This document shows, one piece after another, positions 1 through 9,465 of a DNA stretch of 43,932 nt. Both the position numbers and the translations under genes were made by a program. The stretch covers positions 1 to 43,932 of the forward strand of contig CAINWP010000021.1 of NCBI GenBank assembly GCA_903854475.1, given 5' to 3'. The notes below the pieces were generated by a model. That model did not search any database. It was not told the origin of the DNA and saw nothing but the letters and a program-made list of their open reading frames with translations. Numbering within the stretch: position 1 is the stretch's first letter; each line of letters opens with the position of its first letter. Source of the stretch: an uncultured Verrucomicrobiota bacterium. GTDB lineage: Bacteria; Verrucomicrobiota; Verrucomicrobiia; Limisphaerales; UBA9464.

Positions 1-275
1 CCCTATCCAGTACCCCAGGGACGGACCGCTCGGAGATCGGTCCCTACCTCGGAGCCGGATCAGAATGGTCGGCGGATTCCTGCTACAAACCCCACCTCAC
101 CCACGCTCCTCCGAGGGTAGGGCGATTTCTCCGAAAGCGCCGCGTCGGCGAACATGAAAAAGAATCGCCACTCTCCCTATCCAGTACCCAAGGGACGGAC
201 CGCTCGGAGATCGGTCCCTACCTAGGAGCCGGATCGGCTCACACGGACCGCTCGGAGATCGGTCCCTACCTCGGA
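1..275. repeat. Cluster of dispersed repeat (three short cores, one long unit)
   Basis: Three near-identical 28-nt cores lie at 22-49, 196-223 and 244-271; each contains ggaccgctcggagatcggtc, an imperfect hairpin with 6-bp outer arms. A longer unit of about 152 nt (72-223) ends in the second core and recurs at 9533-9683 with few differences. Bases 1-49 match 177-223, so the window opens inside another long unit. Reverse-strand reading gives a repeated GRDRSPSGP peptide, but the two long copies differ by a 1-nt indel (30 versus 29 nt between the shared aacatgaaaa and ctctccctat blocks), which shifts the frame. I therefore read it as a non-coding repeat of unknown function. Confidence 0.85.
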
Positions 276-455
276 GGTCGATGGATTCATCGGCATCCCT
301 TCTTTTAGCCGGTGTCACCCTTTTGGGGTCAACGACCTCATCCCCCTACCGCCAAGCCCATCCCACAGGGTATCAAAAGTTTTGAGGCGACCGGCGGAGA
401 GTTTTATAGCCGTTCGAGTCGTGCCTTTCAGCCCGAAGCAGCTCACGGTTCTTGA
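276..455. other. Intergenic, no gene recognised
   Basis: This stretch separates the repeat cluster from the CotH-like gene. Both strands have short open frames, but none has a recognisable domain or a start with a ribosome-binding site. A promoter for the downstream gene probably lies here, but I cannot point to convincing -35/-10 boxes. Confidence 0.4.
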
Positions 456-1913
456 GTGCGCCGATACCTCTGCGATCTTCCATTCCTGATCCTCGTCGCA
501 GTCGTTCTCGTCCTCCGATCCGGAGCCGAACCGACCCCTCCTCCCCCGTCGACTTCGGTGTTCTCGGTCGCCGAGATCCTGCGACAAGACGGGGCAGGAT
601 TGCCGGCAATCTGGGGGCGCGAAGAGGGCTGGGAAGCACCTGCCTGGTATCGAATGTCGGTGCCGGCCGATGGGGCGGCCAAAACTGAACAACGACTGCA
701 AGAGGCCCTCGAGGCCCTTCCCCATCTGTTCTTAAACCTGAAGAACGAAGACCTCTACGGCGAGGAACGAGGTCTCTACCGGCATACCCAAGAATCCGGG
801 GACACCTGGGAACGGCCGGTCCAACTCACCTTTCGGACCTCCCCCCGCGGTCCGGGTTTTCAAGTTCAGGCCGGTCTGAGAATTCAGGGAGGATGGAATC
901 GCCGTCCCAAAGAATCACCGAAGCATTCCTTCCGTGTCGTCTTCCGTTCCCGCTATGGGCTGCCATCCCTCAAGAATGCGTTGTTCCCCGGGCAAGAGGG
1001 GGACCTTGATCAGTTTGTACTCCGGGCCGGAAACAATCACTCTTGGCTGCACTGGGACGGAAAGGAACGCCGGAGCGCCGACTACCTGCGAGACCCTTGG
1101 ATGCGGGCGACGTATTCCGTAATGGGTCATTCTGCCTCCCGCAGTCGCCCCGTGCACTTGCATCTCAATGGCCTCTATTGGGGAATCTACGATTTGTGCG
1201 AACGCCCGGACGCTGGCTTCGCAGCCCGGACCTGGGGCGGTCGAAGCGTCGATTACGATGCGCGCAACGCCGACAAGGTTCTCTCCGGCGACACCATCGC
1301 CTGGGATCGGTTGATGAGGTTGATCAACGCAGGCATTACCAACGAGGTGACTGAGAATGCCCTCCACGCCGAGTTGAATGTGCCCGACTTCATTGATTTC
1401 ATGCTTCTGAACCTGTACGGCGCCAACGGCGATTGGGACCGCTCATCCAATTGGTACGCAGCCCGGCGTCGGAATCCTCCCGGTCTATGGCAGTTTCTAG
1501 TCTGGGACGGGGAGCGAACCCTCGAAGACCCACACGACAATCGCCTGAAGGATGACGACGACCAATCGCCGACCCGCATTTTTCAAAAGCTCCGCCAGTC
1601 TCCAAACTTCTGCCGTGAGTTCGCAACGCGAGCCAGAAAGCACATGGCCCCGGGGGCCGCTCTTTCGGCCGACGCATCGGCCGCCCGATACCGCTCGATG
1701 GCCGATCATTTGGAACCGGCCTTGTTTGCGGAGGCCTTGCGATGGGGCGACTACCGGAACAAAATTCACCGTTACAAGGAGGGATCCTTCGAAACGTACA
1801 CGGTCGAGGGACATTGGAAGCCGGAGGTCGAACGCATTGTTCAACGGTATTTCCCGGCGCGTGTGGAGGCGTTCAAGGCGCAACTCCGAGAGGTCGGACT
1901 TTACGAACCCTGA
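456..1913 (+). CDS. CotH-like kinase-fold secreted protein
   Basis: A 485-residue protein resembling the CotH family, atypical protein kinases first known from Bacillus spore coats and common as secreted proteins in Verrucomicrobiota and Planctomycetota. Residues 1-24 form a signal peptide (Arg-Arg, then a Leu/Val-rich core, then a small-residue cleavage region). CotH-type segments follow in order: LRAGNNHSW, then DYLRDPWMRATYSVMG, then HLNGLYWGIYDLCERPD, and near residue 345 FLVWDGERTLED, which should hold the metal-binding acidic residues. The start is GTG; a TGA lies immediately upstream in frame, so it cannot begin earlier, and no Shine-Dalgarno is visible. The C-terminal part (YFPARVEAFKAQLREVGLY) is the usual end of these proteins. 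Substrate and role in this organism are unknown. Family assignment is fairly sure; kinase activity is inferred. Confidence 0.8.
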   Translation: MRRYLCDLPFLILVAVVLVLRSGAEPTPPPPSTSVFSVAEILRQDGAGLPAIWGREEGWEAPAWYRMSVPADGAAKTEQRLQEALEALPHLFLNLKNEDLYGEERGLYRHTQESGDTWERPVQLTFRTSPRGPGFQVQAGLRIQGGWNRRPKESPKHSFRVVFRSRYGLPSLKNALFPGQEGDLDQFVLRAGNNHSWLHWDGKERRSADYLRDPWMRATYSVMGHSASRSRPVHLHLNGLYWGIYDLCERPDAGFAARTWGGRSVDYDARNADKVLSGDTIAWDRLMRLINAGITNEVTENALHAELNVPDFIDFMLLNLYGANGDWDRSSNWYAARRRNPPGLWQFLVWDGERTLEDPHDNRLKDDDDQSPTRIFQKLRQSPNFCREFATRARKHMAPGAALSADASAARYRSMADHLEPALFAEALRWGDYRNKIHRYKEGSFETYTVEGHWKPEVERIVQRYFPARVEAFKAQLREVGLYEP

Positions 1914-1934
1914 CAGGACCAGCCCGGGTCCTGT
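1913..1934. terminator. Weak hairpin after CotH-like gene
   Basis: An 8-bp perfect inverted repeat, acaggacc/ggtcctgt with a 6-nt loop, begins at the stop codon of the CotH-like gene. No T-run follows on the plus strand, so it is at best a weak or Rho-assisted end. Confidence 0.3.
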
Positions 1935-2018
1935 CTGAGCCTAAGTCGAGACCCGACTTCCCTGCCCCTCCCCGGTCTCTTGGACAAACAAGGAGCCCTT
2001 ACCTACTGAAAACGACGA

Positions 2019-2053
2019 GGCCGTGCGATCCGTTCGAAACGGCCCGCACGGCC
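2019..2053 (-). terminator. Possible terminator of the SNF2 gene
   Basis: The arms ggccgtgcg (2019-2027) and cgcacggcc (2045-2053) are perfectly complementary. On the minus strand the hairpin lies just past the helicase stop codon and is followed within about 8 nt by a short T-run (CGTTTTC). The poor T-tract keeps confidence modest. Confidence 0.4.
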
Positions 2054-2079
2054 CCGATACTTTCCAAATAGACCAGCGA

Positions 2080-5000
2080 TTAGTCCTCGCTGAAGAGGTA
2101 CTCAAGGTCGTCCTTCGACAGGTTGCTGGCGAAACCTTCCTCGCCGAGCACGTCGGCGATGGTGGCCGACTTGCGCTGCTGAAGGTCCCAGATCTTTTCT
2201 TCCACAGTGCCCGGGGTGATCAACCGATAGGCCATCACGGTCTGGGTCTGGCCGATGCGATGCGAGCGGTCGATGGCCTGCGCCTCGACGGCCGGGTTCC
2301 ACCACGGATCGTACAACACCACATAACTGGCGTTGGTAAGGTTCAGCCCCGTGCCCGCCGCGCGGAGCGACAAGAGGAACACGCAGGGTTCCGGGTCGGC
2401 CTGGAAGGCATTGACCACCTCCATACGCCCCTTGGTCTCGCCGGTCAGGATGTGAGTCTTGATGCCCCGTTCACGGCAGGCGGCCTCCAAGAGCTTCAGC
2501 ATCTCAACGAACTGGGAGAAGAGCAGGATCTTGTTGCCGGAAGCCAAAATAGGCTCGAGTAGCTCAAAGAGCGTCTCAGTCTTGCCCGAAACGCAGTCGT
2601 TGCCGACAAGCTTCGGATGGCAGCAAATCTGACGCAGGCGAGTAAGAGCCGCCAAAACGTGCATCTTGGACTTGGCCACCCCCTTCTCTTGCATGGTCTT
2701 CATTACTTGCTCGCGGCTGCGGCGCAGCTCGGCCAGATACAGCTTGCGCTGATCGTCGTCCAATTCGCAGTCGCGGCGCTCCTCGATTCGGTCAGGCAGG
2801 TCCTTGGCCACCTGCTTCTTGAGGCGGCGCAGCATGATCGGGCGTAGCTTGGCACTCAGGCGACGGCGCTTGGCTGAGCCATCCCATTCGGGACCATCGC
2901 CCTTGGCCTCATAAACCTCATTGAAGTTCTGCTGGTTGCCCAAGTATCCCGGCTGCGAGAAGTCCACGATCGACCAGAGATCGAGCATGCGGTTTTCCAG
3001 CGGGGTACCCGTGAGGGCCAAACGGTGTTCAGCCTCAATCTCCTTCACAGCAACCGTCACCTGAGCCGTCGGGTTCTTGATGAATTGAGCCTCATCGAGC
3101 ACCAGGGCGCGGAAGTGAAACTTGCCCAACTCTTCCAAGTCTCGCCGCAGGATGGCGTAGTTGGTGACCACGATATCGGCGTCGGGGATCTGCTTTCGCA
3201 AATTGTGTCGCTGCTGGCCTGACTGGAGCACCAGCACCTTAAGGTTCGGGGCGAACTTCTCGGCCTCACGACGCCAGTTATGCAGTACCGAGGCCGGACA
3301 CAGGACCAACGACGGCTTTTTATCTTTCTTGGAAGCATTCTCATGCAGCCAGGTGAGCCAAGCCAAGGTCTGGAGAGTTTTACCCAAACCCATGTCGTCC
3401 GCCAAAATGCCACCCAAACGAAGCCGAGTGAGGTTTGCCAAGAAGTTGAACCCTTCCTGCTGATAGGGTCGTAGCTCGGCGCAAATGCTCGCCGGCAATT
3501 TCGTTTCGGGCACCCCCTTGAAATTGGCCAACTTGGCCCGCAATTCGGCGACCACCTTGTTGGCTCCAAGGGCATCCAAGGTTGTTTCATCCAACTGAGT
3601 CGCGTGGACCAGAGACGTCTTCTGGGCGTCCGCCGAGAGACCTTCGAGACCCAGAGTGGCAGCCATCTCGTGGGCCTTGCGGTTGGCGTCGATGTCCAAC
3701 TCCACCCACCCGCCGTCGGGCAGCTTGACGAAGCGCGAGGTGGCCGCGGCCAGTCGTTCCAAGTCGGCCTTGGAAAGCTTCATGCCCTCGGCTTCCCACT
3801 CGGCGCTCACAGACAGCCAGTCGATACCAGAACCCTTGAGCACCAGCTTGGGCTTCACGAGCCGCCGGTTGAGGAAGAGGCGCTGGAAGCTGGGGTTACC
3901 CAGGTAATCAGCCTCCTTAGGGCGGTCGAACCAAGCCGTAGCCAACTGAGACAGGCAGTTTTCATTGGCATCGAGCACCCAAAGACCTGGCTCCGGAGTA
4001 AACCAATCGGCCTGCTGCAGCCAATGGATCGCCGGCAACAGCCGAATATCGTCGAGGAGTTCCGGACGGTTTTCAGTTCCCTGACGCTCCACCACCCGAG
4101 TCCATTCGTGGCCGTTCCATTGCCACTCGGAAGCGTCCTTTTCACTAATAGCCAAGAGACGGACCCGAACCACCTCGTCGGCCAGTTCGAAGGTGAACTG
4201 GGGGCGGGCCGTATGAGTCTCGCACAGCTCGCTCCAATTGGCGTTGGGCTGCTCCTTGGCCTGGGTGCGGCGCAATTCGGTGAGCAGGCGCTGAGACAAC
4301 CGCTTCACCGGCACCACCGGCCGTTGGGCCCATGGGCCCAGCAGTGTGGCCGGAGGCGCGTGGCGCAGGACAAAGAATTCGTTGCCTACCAACACCAGCG
4401 GAGGTTCTCCGACGAAGAACTGACATTCCGGCAACGGCTGGTTCACCCCATTGGGCAGCGACAGCACGTGAGTAAAACTCATCTCACCTTCGATCGTCTC
4501 CAAACGCGGCTTCAATTCGGCCACTCGTCCCACAAAATCAATGTTGGTCGCCTTGCCCAGCAGCTCAAGCCGCTGTCCGTGGGCCCACTTGGCAAGCCAG
4601 GTCAGCAAGTCCGGGCCGTCGAGTAGCATGACTTCCCCCTCGGGCACTTTCTCCGACCAGTGACCATGCAACCAATCGATCACCTGCCAGTCTTCGGCCG
4701 GGAAAAGTTCCGCCTCGTGAGCCGCACGAGTGCGCAAGTCGCACAGGTCCGAAACAAAGCGCTCTTTCTCACCGGAGCGGGAACGGAACAGGAAGAAATG
4801 AACGGCCAGACGCCACTGATTGGAGTTCTCGTCTTCCCGCTTCGGCTCACAAACGACCCGCAAGGCCGCACGAGGTGAATCCAGATGCGTGTGGTTAGGG
4901 GGGAAGAGCCAGTTCTCCAGCTCTTGAACGAAGCCGGTCTCCTTCTCAGTCTGTTCGACGGCCGCAAACTTTTCGAAGTTGGCGTACTGGAGCAATTCGG

Positions 5001-5355
5001 TCGGTAACGACCGATTGTTTCGCAGGAACAGCATGGCCACTTCCTCCAGACGGGGCTTGCCCGTCGAGGATTGCATTCGCGGCCACCATTCCGACTGACC
5101 GAAGTCCTTGCGGCTCAGGGACAACTTCTCGAGATAGTCATCCAGCAGCAGGAATGCCCTCTGAGGATCCATGCAGGTGGCGAAGAGCTTCAACACGCTC
5201 TCCCGTTCAGAGACCTTCTCCTTGGAGTCGGCCAGCTCGCGGCGCAAGTCCGCGAAAGAGCCGTAGGTCGTGTTGAGCACCTTGTGGTGCGCGTCGTATT
5301 TGGAACTGGCCGCCGATTTGATCGCAGGGCCCGCCTTCCTCACTATTCTCGCCAT
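2080..5355 (-). CDS. SNF2-family DEAD/DEAH-box helicase
   Basis: A 1091-residue SNF2/RapA-superfamily ATPase that should translocate on double-stranded DNA and remodel protein-DNA complexes. The N-terminal ~600 residues are a poorly conserved domain in which I see no SWIM-type zinc ligands. The helicase core begins near residue 645 with the Walker A region ADDMGLGKT (about 650-657). It continues with VLDEAQFIKNP (motif II, DEAQ form, about 753), ALTGTPLENR (motif III), LFSQFVEML (IV), LRAAGTGLNLT (V) and the terminal motif IDRSHRIGQT (VI, about 1027). Such genes are widespread in bacteria and generally described only as bacterial Snf2 proteins. The start is ATG, with only a GGAAAAA stretch upstream. 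It lies alone, about 220 nt downstream of the ASPIC/UnbV gene on the same strand. Confidence 0.93.
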   Translation of the reverse strand: MARIVRKAGPAIKSAASSKYDAHHKVLNTTYGSFADLRRELADSKEKVSERESVLKLFATCMDPQRAFLLLDDYLEKLSLSRKDFGQSEWWPRMQSSTGKPRLEEVAMLFLRNNRSLPTELLQYANFEKFAAVEQTEKETGFVQELENWLFPPNHTHLDSPRAALRVVCEPKREDENSNQWRLAVHFFLFRSRSGEKERFVSDLCDLRTRAAHEAELFPAEDWQVIDWLHGHWSEKVPEGEVMLLDGPDLLTWLAKWAHGQRLELLGKATNIDFVGRVAELKPRLETIEGEMSFTHVLSLPNGVNQPLPECQFFVGEPPLVLVGNEFFVLRHAPPATLLGPWAQRPVVPVKRLSQRLLTELRRTQAKEQPNANWSELCETHTARPQFTFELADEVVRVRLLAISEKDASEWQWNGHEWTRVVERQGTENRPELLDDIRLLPAIHWLQQADWFTPEPGLWVLDANENCLSQLATAWFDRPKEADYLGNPSFQRLFLNRRLVKPKLVLKGSGIDWLSVSAEWEAEGMKLSKADLERLAAATSRFVKLPDGGWVELDIDANRKAHEMAATLGLEGLSADAQKTSLVHATQLDETTLDALGANKVVAELRAKLANFKGVPETKLPASICAELRPYQQEGFNFLANLTRLRLGGILADDMGLGKTLQTLAWLTWLHENASKKDKKPSLVLCPASVLHNWRREAEKFAPNLKVLVLQSGQQRHNLRKQIPDADIVVTNYAILRRDLEELGKFHFRALVLDEAQFIKNPTAQVTVAVKEIEAEHRLALTGTPLENRMLDLWSIVDFSQPGYLGNQQNFNEVYEAKGDGPEWDGSAKRRRLSAKLRPIMLRRLKKQVAKDLPDRIEERRDCELDDDQRKLYLAELRRSREQVMKTMQEKGVAKSKMHVLAALTRLRQICCHPKLVGNDCVSGKTETLFELLEPILASGNKILLFSQFVEMLKLLEAACRERGIKTHILTGETKGRMEVVNAFQADPEPCVFLLSLRAAGTGLNLTNASYVVLYDPWWNPAVEAQAIDRSHRIGQTQTVMAYRLITPGTVEEKIWDLQQRKSATIADVLGEEGFASNLSKDDLEYLFSED

Positions 5356-5577
5356 GTGTTTTTCCGGAGTCGCGCCGGATCGGATCCGTCACGTCCCTAA
5401 GGTTGTCCACAACACACGCCTTTGCGGTCAATAGGAATCCCATTCATTGAAAAAGCTCATGAATCGCCGCCTTGACTAAGAAGAGCCATTTCCTGGTTTT
5501 GCAGCGCAGATCCCACTCGGCCCGTCACGGATCGAGGCCAGATTGTCAACAGAACCTCCTGCAGGGTTCCCTCAGAC

Positions 5578-7734
5578 TCAGGGACGGAGGCCAATCCGAT
5601 GCCATCGGTCGAGAGTGCGGGGCAACTCTTGGCGAGCGCCACCGAGGCGCACCCATTCCGCCTTGAGGACCTCGGCGCCCTGCCCCAACCCGAAGTGGGC
5701 CTCGGTGTCCGACTGGGATCGGTAGCCATCTCCGTTGACCCACCAGTGACGCCGGATGCCCTCCCGGGTGGTTACTTCCAAGTGGGAACCCGGAGCCGGA
5801 GCGTTCAGCCGATACCCAATCCAGTGTCCGTCGTTGACGGAACGATTGCGGAAGATCAACAGCCTCTGGCGAGTCACTGGCCATTGTTCGTAGGTCGTCA
5901 AAGCCAGGTCCATCCGGCCGTCTTCATCAAAATCGCCGGCCACCACATTGCGGCAATCCTCGGTCACTGCCACCCCAAGGATCCAAGCATTCTCGACGAA
6001 GGAGTCCCTGACCGTCTGGGTGAACAGTCGATTGGCCTGCCACCCACCGTAGGACTGCCGGGCGGCCCGACGCCGCTCATTAGCCTGCATGAAGTAGAGC
6101 TGGGCTGCCGGATCGGGAGTTGATCCGCCGACGTAGATATCGTGCTGCCAGAACTGGCGCTCAAACTCGGACCGACTTTCGAAGGTCTCATGCCCATTGA
6201 CCAAATGAATGTCGTCTCGTCCGTCGTTGTTCCAATCCAACACCGCAGCCCCCCACGCCCAACCGGCCCGACGCAAGTCTTCAGAGAGCGGACTCAATTC
6301 CATGCCACGGCTTCTGGAACCGACGAAGAGCCGATTGCCATAAGTCATGGCCCCTCGATGCACCGTGTGTCCGGGAAACTCCGACCGACCTAGTCCTAAG
6401 GCGTCTAATTGCGAAGCCACCGGTGAGTCCATCCCCACCATAAGAAGATCGGGCAACGCGTCGTGATTGGCGTCCCAGACCACATGAGCCATTCCGAAGG
6501 CATGCCGCGTCAGACCGAGTCCGGACGTCATGTCGGTGAAATGACCCCGCCCGTCGTTGCGATAGAAATCCAAACCCGCGAAGTCGCTCACGTTGACGAG
6601 GTCCAAGTCGCCATCGCCGTCGAAGTCGAGCCACGAGGCACTGTAAGTGCGCCGATAACGCTTTGGCGCGAGACCGGAGACTTCGGTGATATCCAGCCAC
6701 TGGGTTCCGTCATTGCGCAACAGGTAGGAAGGGAATCCATCGTTGGCATCGTAGTACGGTGTGGGGAACTGGCCGTTGACGAACGGCAACCGGTATTGGG
6801 TGACCCACAAATCGAGGTCACCGTCGCCATCGATGTCACCAGCGGTGATGGACTGCGGATGCCTGAGCTTGGCCGGAGCCACCCAGGCCTGACGCCACCC
6901 ATCGCGTCCCCGAACCTGAACTCCGGAGGCATCCGCGACCACCACCTCAGTGATTCCGTCTCCGTCCAGATCGGCACGAACGATGGCTTTTACCCGGTCG
7001 GGCGGCCCCATATCGCCTGTCTCCCAGCGCCACCCTTCCGCGACACGAACGGCCGTGACCCCCGCCCCTGCCAAATGCAATTGAACTCCCCGCTCCGTGG
7101 TCTCCTTCAGTAGGGGGTCGGTGAAAAGTCCAACGCCATTGGTGGGAATCAGGAGGTCGGCCCAGGGCTCGAAAACCGGAACACCGCTCTGGACCGTTGG
7201 AGGCTGGCTGAGGCGATAGTTGCGAAGACGAGGTGTCTCACCGTCAGACCAATCCGACTCCGCGAGGAAGCGCGCGGTCCAAATCGCTCGCGAGGACTTC
7301 GCGTCAGTGGGTCCTTCAAGGACAACCTCCGACTCCAAGTCGGCCAGAAATCCCGCCGTGAGTCCCTCGGTCTGCGGATTGGGGCGTACCCGCATTAATC
7401 GGACCTGCATCCAACGCAGAGAGTAACCCGCCGGTGCGGAAATCTGCTGAGCCAGATTGGGCAGCACGCCGGCGTCGAGACTGCGGGCTCCCATCGCTCG
7501 CTCCACCCCCAAGACCAACTCTCGCTCGATGCGGACCGCCAGCTGGGTCGGATGCCAGACCTCGCGATCGGCCAATTCTTCTGCCTCACGGAGGGCCATG
7601 AAGCGGCGTGCCGCTGCGTCAGCCTGAGCCTCGAGCTTACGCCCATCGGGAGTCAGCGCAGGCCCTCGTCGCCAGAGGGCGATCGAACCCACCACCAGCA
7701 AGACTACCAACAGAATTGCCGTCCTCCGGTTCAT
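5578..7734 (-). CDS. Secreted FG-GAP/VCBS and ASPIC-UnbV repeat protein (CRTAC1-like)
   Basis: A 718-residue exported protein. Residues 1-22 (MNRRTAILLVVLLVVGSIAL) form a signal peptide or signal anchor. The middle holds at least six calcium-binding FG-GAP/VCBS blades marked by DLDGDGITEV, DIDGDGDLDL, DFDGDGDLDL, DANHDALPDL, DWNNDGRDDI and DFDEDGRMDL, predicting a beta-propeller. The C-terminal ~100 residues (NRSVNDGHWIGYRLNAPAPG onward, ending with a HFGLGQ segment) are an ASPIC/UnbV domain. These proteins are abundant outside the cytoplasm in Verrucomicrobiota, usually with no known ligand; adhesion or polymer binding is a guess. The start codon is only 7 nt from the T-run of a terminator hairpin, leaving no room for a ribosome-binding site. 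Confidence 0.85.
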   Translation of the reverse strand: MNRRTAILLVVLLVVGSIALWRRGPALTPDGRKLEAQADAAARRFMALREAEELADREVWHPTQLAVRIERELVLGVERAMGARSLDAGVLPNLAQQISAPAGYSLRWMQVRLMRVRPNPQTEGLTAGFLADLESEVVLEGPTDAKSSRAIWTARFLAESDWSDGETPRLRNYRLSQPPTVQSGVPVFEPWADLLIPTNGVGLFTDPLLKETTERGVQLHLAGAGVTAVRVAEGWRWETGDMGPPDRVKAIVRADLDGDGITEVVVADASGVQVRGRDGWRQAWVAPAKLRHPQSITAGDIDGDGDLDLWVTQYRLPFVNGQFPTPYYDANDGFPSYLLRNDGTQWLDITEVSGLAPKRYRRTYSASWLDFDGDGDLDLVNVSDFAGLDFYRNDGRGHFTDMTSGLGLTRHAFGMAHVVWDANHDALPDLLMVGMDSPVASQLDALGLGRSEFPGHTVHRGAMTYGNRLFVGSRSRGMELSPLSEDLRRAGWAWGAAVLDWNNDGRDDIHLVNGHETFESRSEFERQFWQHDIYVGGSTPDPAAQLYFMQANERRRAARQSYGGWQANRLFTQTVRDSFVENAWILGVAVTEDCRNVVAGDFDEDGRMDLALTTYEQWPVTRQRLLIFRNRSVNDGHWIGYRLNAPAPGSHLEVTTREGIRRHWWVNGDGYRSQSDTEAHFGLGQGAEVLKAEWVRLGGARQELPRTLDRWHRIGLRP

Positions 7735-7741
7735 GGATCAC

Positions 7742-7773
7742 AAAAAAAGGGCGCCCGGGTTCTCCGGACGCCC
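7742..7773 (-). terminator. Rho-independent terminator between lipoprotein and ASPIC gene
   Basis: On the minus strand, GGGCGTCCGG, a 5-nt loop and CCGGGCGCCC (7749-7758 and 7764-7773, one mismatch) form a strong stem followed by seven Ts (7742-7748). It ends the lipoprotein transcript and nearly touches the next start codon at 7734. Confidence 0.85.
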
Positions 7774-7801
7774 GACTTCTGAGAAGACCAAAAGCAAGAC
7801 C

Positions 7802-8155
7802 TCAACGGCCGTTGATAATCCGGGACAAATTGGCCCAAGCTTCTCGGGCGGAGGGGTCGGAGTTCGAAGCCGCCATCAACTCATCCTGCAATTGCAGCAT
7901 GCGGGTCCGCTTGTCGTCGGGTAATGGGCGCATGGCGCGGATACGGGCCACTTCAGCCACTACAGCATCCCAGTTGCGCTTAGCCTCGGGAGCCGGAGCC
8001 GCCTCGGCGGGCGCTGAGGCAGCAGCCGGAGTCGTCTCAGCAGCCACCGGTGCCTCGGCAGCCGGTGCGGAAGCTGAGTCATCCTTGTCCTTCTTTGAGC
8101 AGGCGCTCACCAAACCCAACGACAACATCAATAGCAGGCAATATTCGCGTTTCAT
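7802..8155 (-). CDS. Small Ala-rich lipoprotein of unknown function
   Basis: 117 residues. A lipoprotein signal peptide is clear: MKREYCLLLMLSLGLVSAC with lipobox LVSAC (Cys19), then charged SKKDKDD. Residues 27-60 are an Ala/Pro/Glu-rich linker (APAAEAPVAAETTPAAAS), probably a flexible tether. The remaining ~55 residues are predicted helical (WDAVVAEVARIRAMRPLPDD) and match no family I recognise. After processing it should be lipid-anchored in the outer or inner membrane facing the periplasm. The gene lies 33 nt downstream of the pseudopilin gene on the same strand and ends in a strong terminator, so the two may be cotranscribed. Confidence 0.75.
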   Translation of the reverse strand: MKREYCLLLMLSLGLVSACSKKDKDDSASAPAAEAPVAAETTPAAASAPAEAAPAPEAKRNWDAVVAEVARIRAMRPLPDDKRTRMLQLQDELMAASNSDPSAREAWANLSRIINGR

Positions 8156-8188
8156 GGCGTTCGAATGGTAACGAAGGCTATTAGACGA

Positions 8189-9115
8189 TCAATTCTTGTA
8201 AGCTGGCCCGATCCAGACGTAGTTGTTGTCGTCTTTCTGGGGCATGGCCTTGAGACCTGCGGGCATGCCTTGAGGAGTGCCACCTCCCATGATGGTGAAG
8301 TCGTTGAACCGGATAAAGTTGGCGCTGCCATCCATGCGACCAATGGACGACTGACCACCCCAGTTCTGATTGAGCACCCCGCGTTTGTAGGCCGAAGCGC
8401 GGTGGCGCTGCGAGATACCCTCGGTCGGTTGGTTGCCTGCGTCATTGAAGAGGAAGGGTTCCGCTTCGGCCGTCTCCCAGAACAAAATGTCAAGAGGGCG
8501 GAAGGCAGAAAGCTTTCGGGCCTTGCCTGATTCATAACCTTGATATGTTCCCAGGTCGATGATGCAGCCGTTGAAGGTGTAGCTGGTGATCTTGACGCTG
8601 CGACCAGTCCATTCGTTCTTCTTAGAACCAGCGACTTCAGTGAGATCTTTGGGGCAGAAGAGCACCTTCGGGGTGGTGAGGAATCGTCCCAACTGCCCCA
8701 TCATGAAGAAGGGCTGCTGCGCCAGAGACTTGGAACCTGGGCTCAGCGGCATCTTATTGTCGCCTGCGCCATCGGGAATAGACGTCGGCACGGCTTGGCC
8801 CGGAGTCTGGGACGGGGCACTCCCGTCATTGACGGCCGAATAGGCCCAACCGGTCTTGCAACCGGTGAGACCCCAGGTCGGACCCGGAAGTTCGTCTTGG
8901 TTGTCGGAGGCAAACATGTGCGAACTCAGCATGATTTGTTTGCAACCACTCAAGTCGATGGTCGACAAGGCCTTGTCTTTTGCCTTGGACAGGGCCGGCA
9001 GCAACATTCCGGCAAGAATGGCGATGATGGCGATGACCACCAACAACTCGATGAGGGTGAAGCCGTCGCGCTGGTTGCGCTCACGGCGAATGAGAGATGC
9101 AGGAGAGGGGTTCAT
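8189..9115 (-). CDS. Type IV prepilin-like (pseudopilin) protein
   Basis: 308 residues from the ATG at 9115; an upstream TTG at 9205 would add 30 unrelated residues before the leader and is not preferred. A basic leader (RRERNQRDG) precedes the prepilin peptidase/methylation site and helix FTLIELLVVIAIIAILAG, with Glu at position +5. The helix runs into LLPALSKAKDKA, the usual sequence of the large Verrucomicrobiota/Lentisphaerota set of pseudopilins. The globular part includes an FCPKD segment and a late SIGRMDGSANFIRFND motif, as in the family. It should be processed by a prepilin peptidase and sit in the envelope, possibly as a type II secretion or surface-fibre component. No assembly genes are nearby. 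Confidence 0.88.
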   Translation of the reverse strand: MNPSPASLIRRERNQRDGFTLIELLVVIAIIAILAGMLLPALSKAKDKALSTIDLSGCKQIMLSSHMFASDNQDELPGPTWGLTGCKTGWAYSAVNDGSAPSQTPGQAVPTSIPDGAGDNKMPLSPGSKSLAQQPFFMMGQLGRFLTTPKVLFCPKDLTEVAGSKKNEWTGRSVKITSYTFNGCIIDLGTYQGYESGKARKLSAFRPLDILFWETAEAEPFLFNDAGNQPTEGISQRHRASAYKRGVLNQNWGGQSSIGRMDGSANFIRFNDFTIMGGGTPQGMPAGLKAMPQKDDNNYVWIGPAYKN

Positions 9116-9465
9116 GCAAAAAGGTTTGTTGAACGACAGTGTATGGGGCTGTCCGAGATTAAGCGATCCGAGAGAAGAATCGTCAACGCCCGAGTTAGGG
9201 GCCAAACACCGGTTACCCGGGCGAGTATCAAAACTTGGGAATCATACCGCAGGTTCCATCGGGGTGCGCCGATCACTCTCAGTAAGTGCAGCGTCTCTGA
9301 TTTATGTTTATTAATTTCGTGCCAGGGCTAGCGTTCGAGAAGAAGTCGACCCCGTGAAGTCAGGAAGAGAATGACTACTCTCGAAACACCCCTTCTTTGG
9401 CAACATGCTCTCTTGAGCCAACGGACTGGGGAAAAATTATCGTCGCCGTACAAAGTTTGCAGAGC

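Noticed and set aside
97-318. Minus-strand ORF with repeated GRDRSPSGP peptide
   Set aside because: It is made entirely of the dispersed repeat, and the homologous copy at 9533-9683 is frameshifted relative to it, so coding conservation is not supported.
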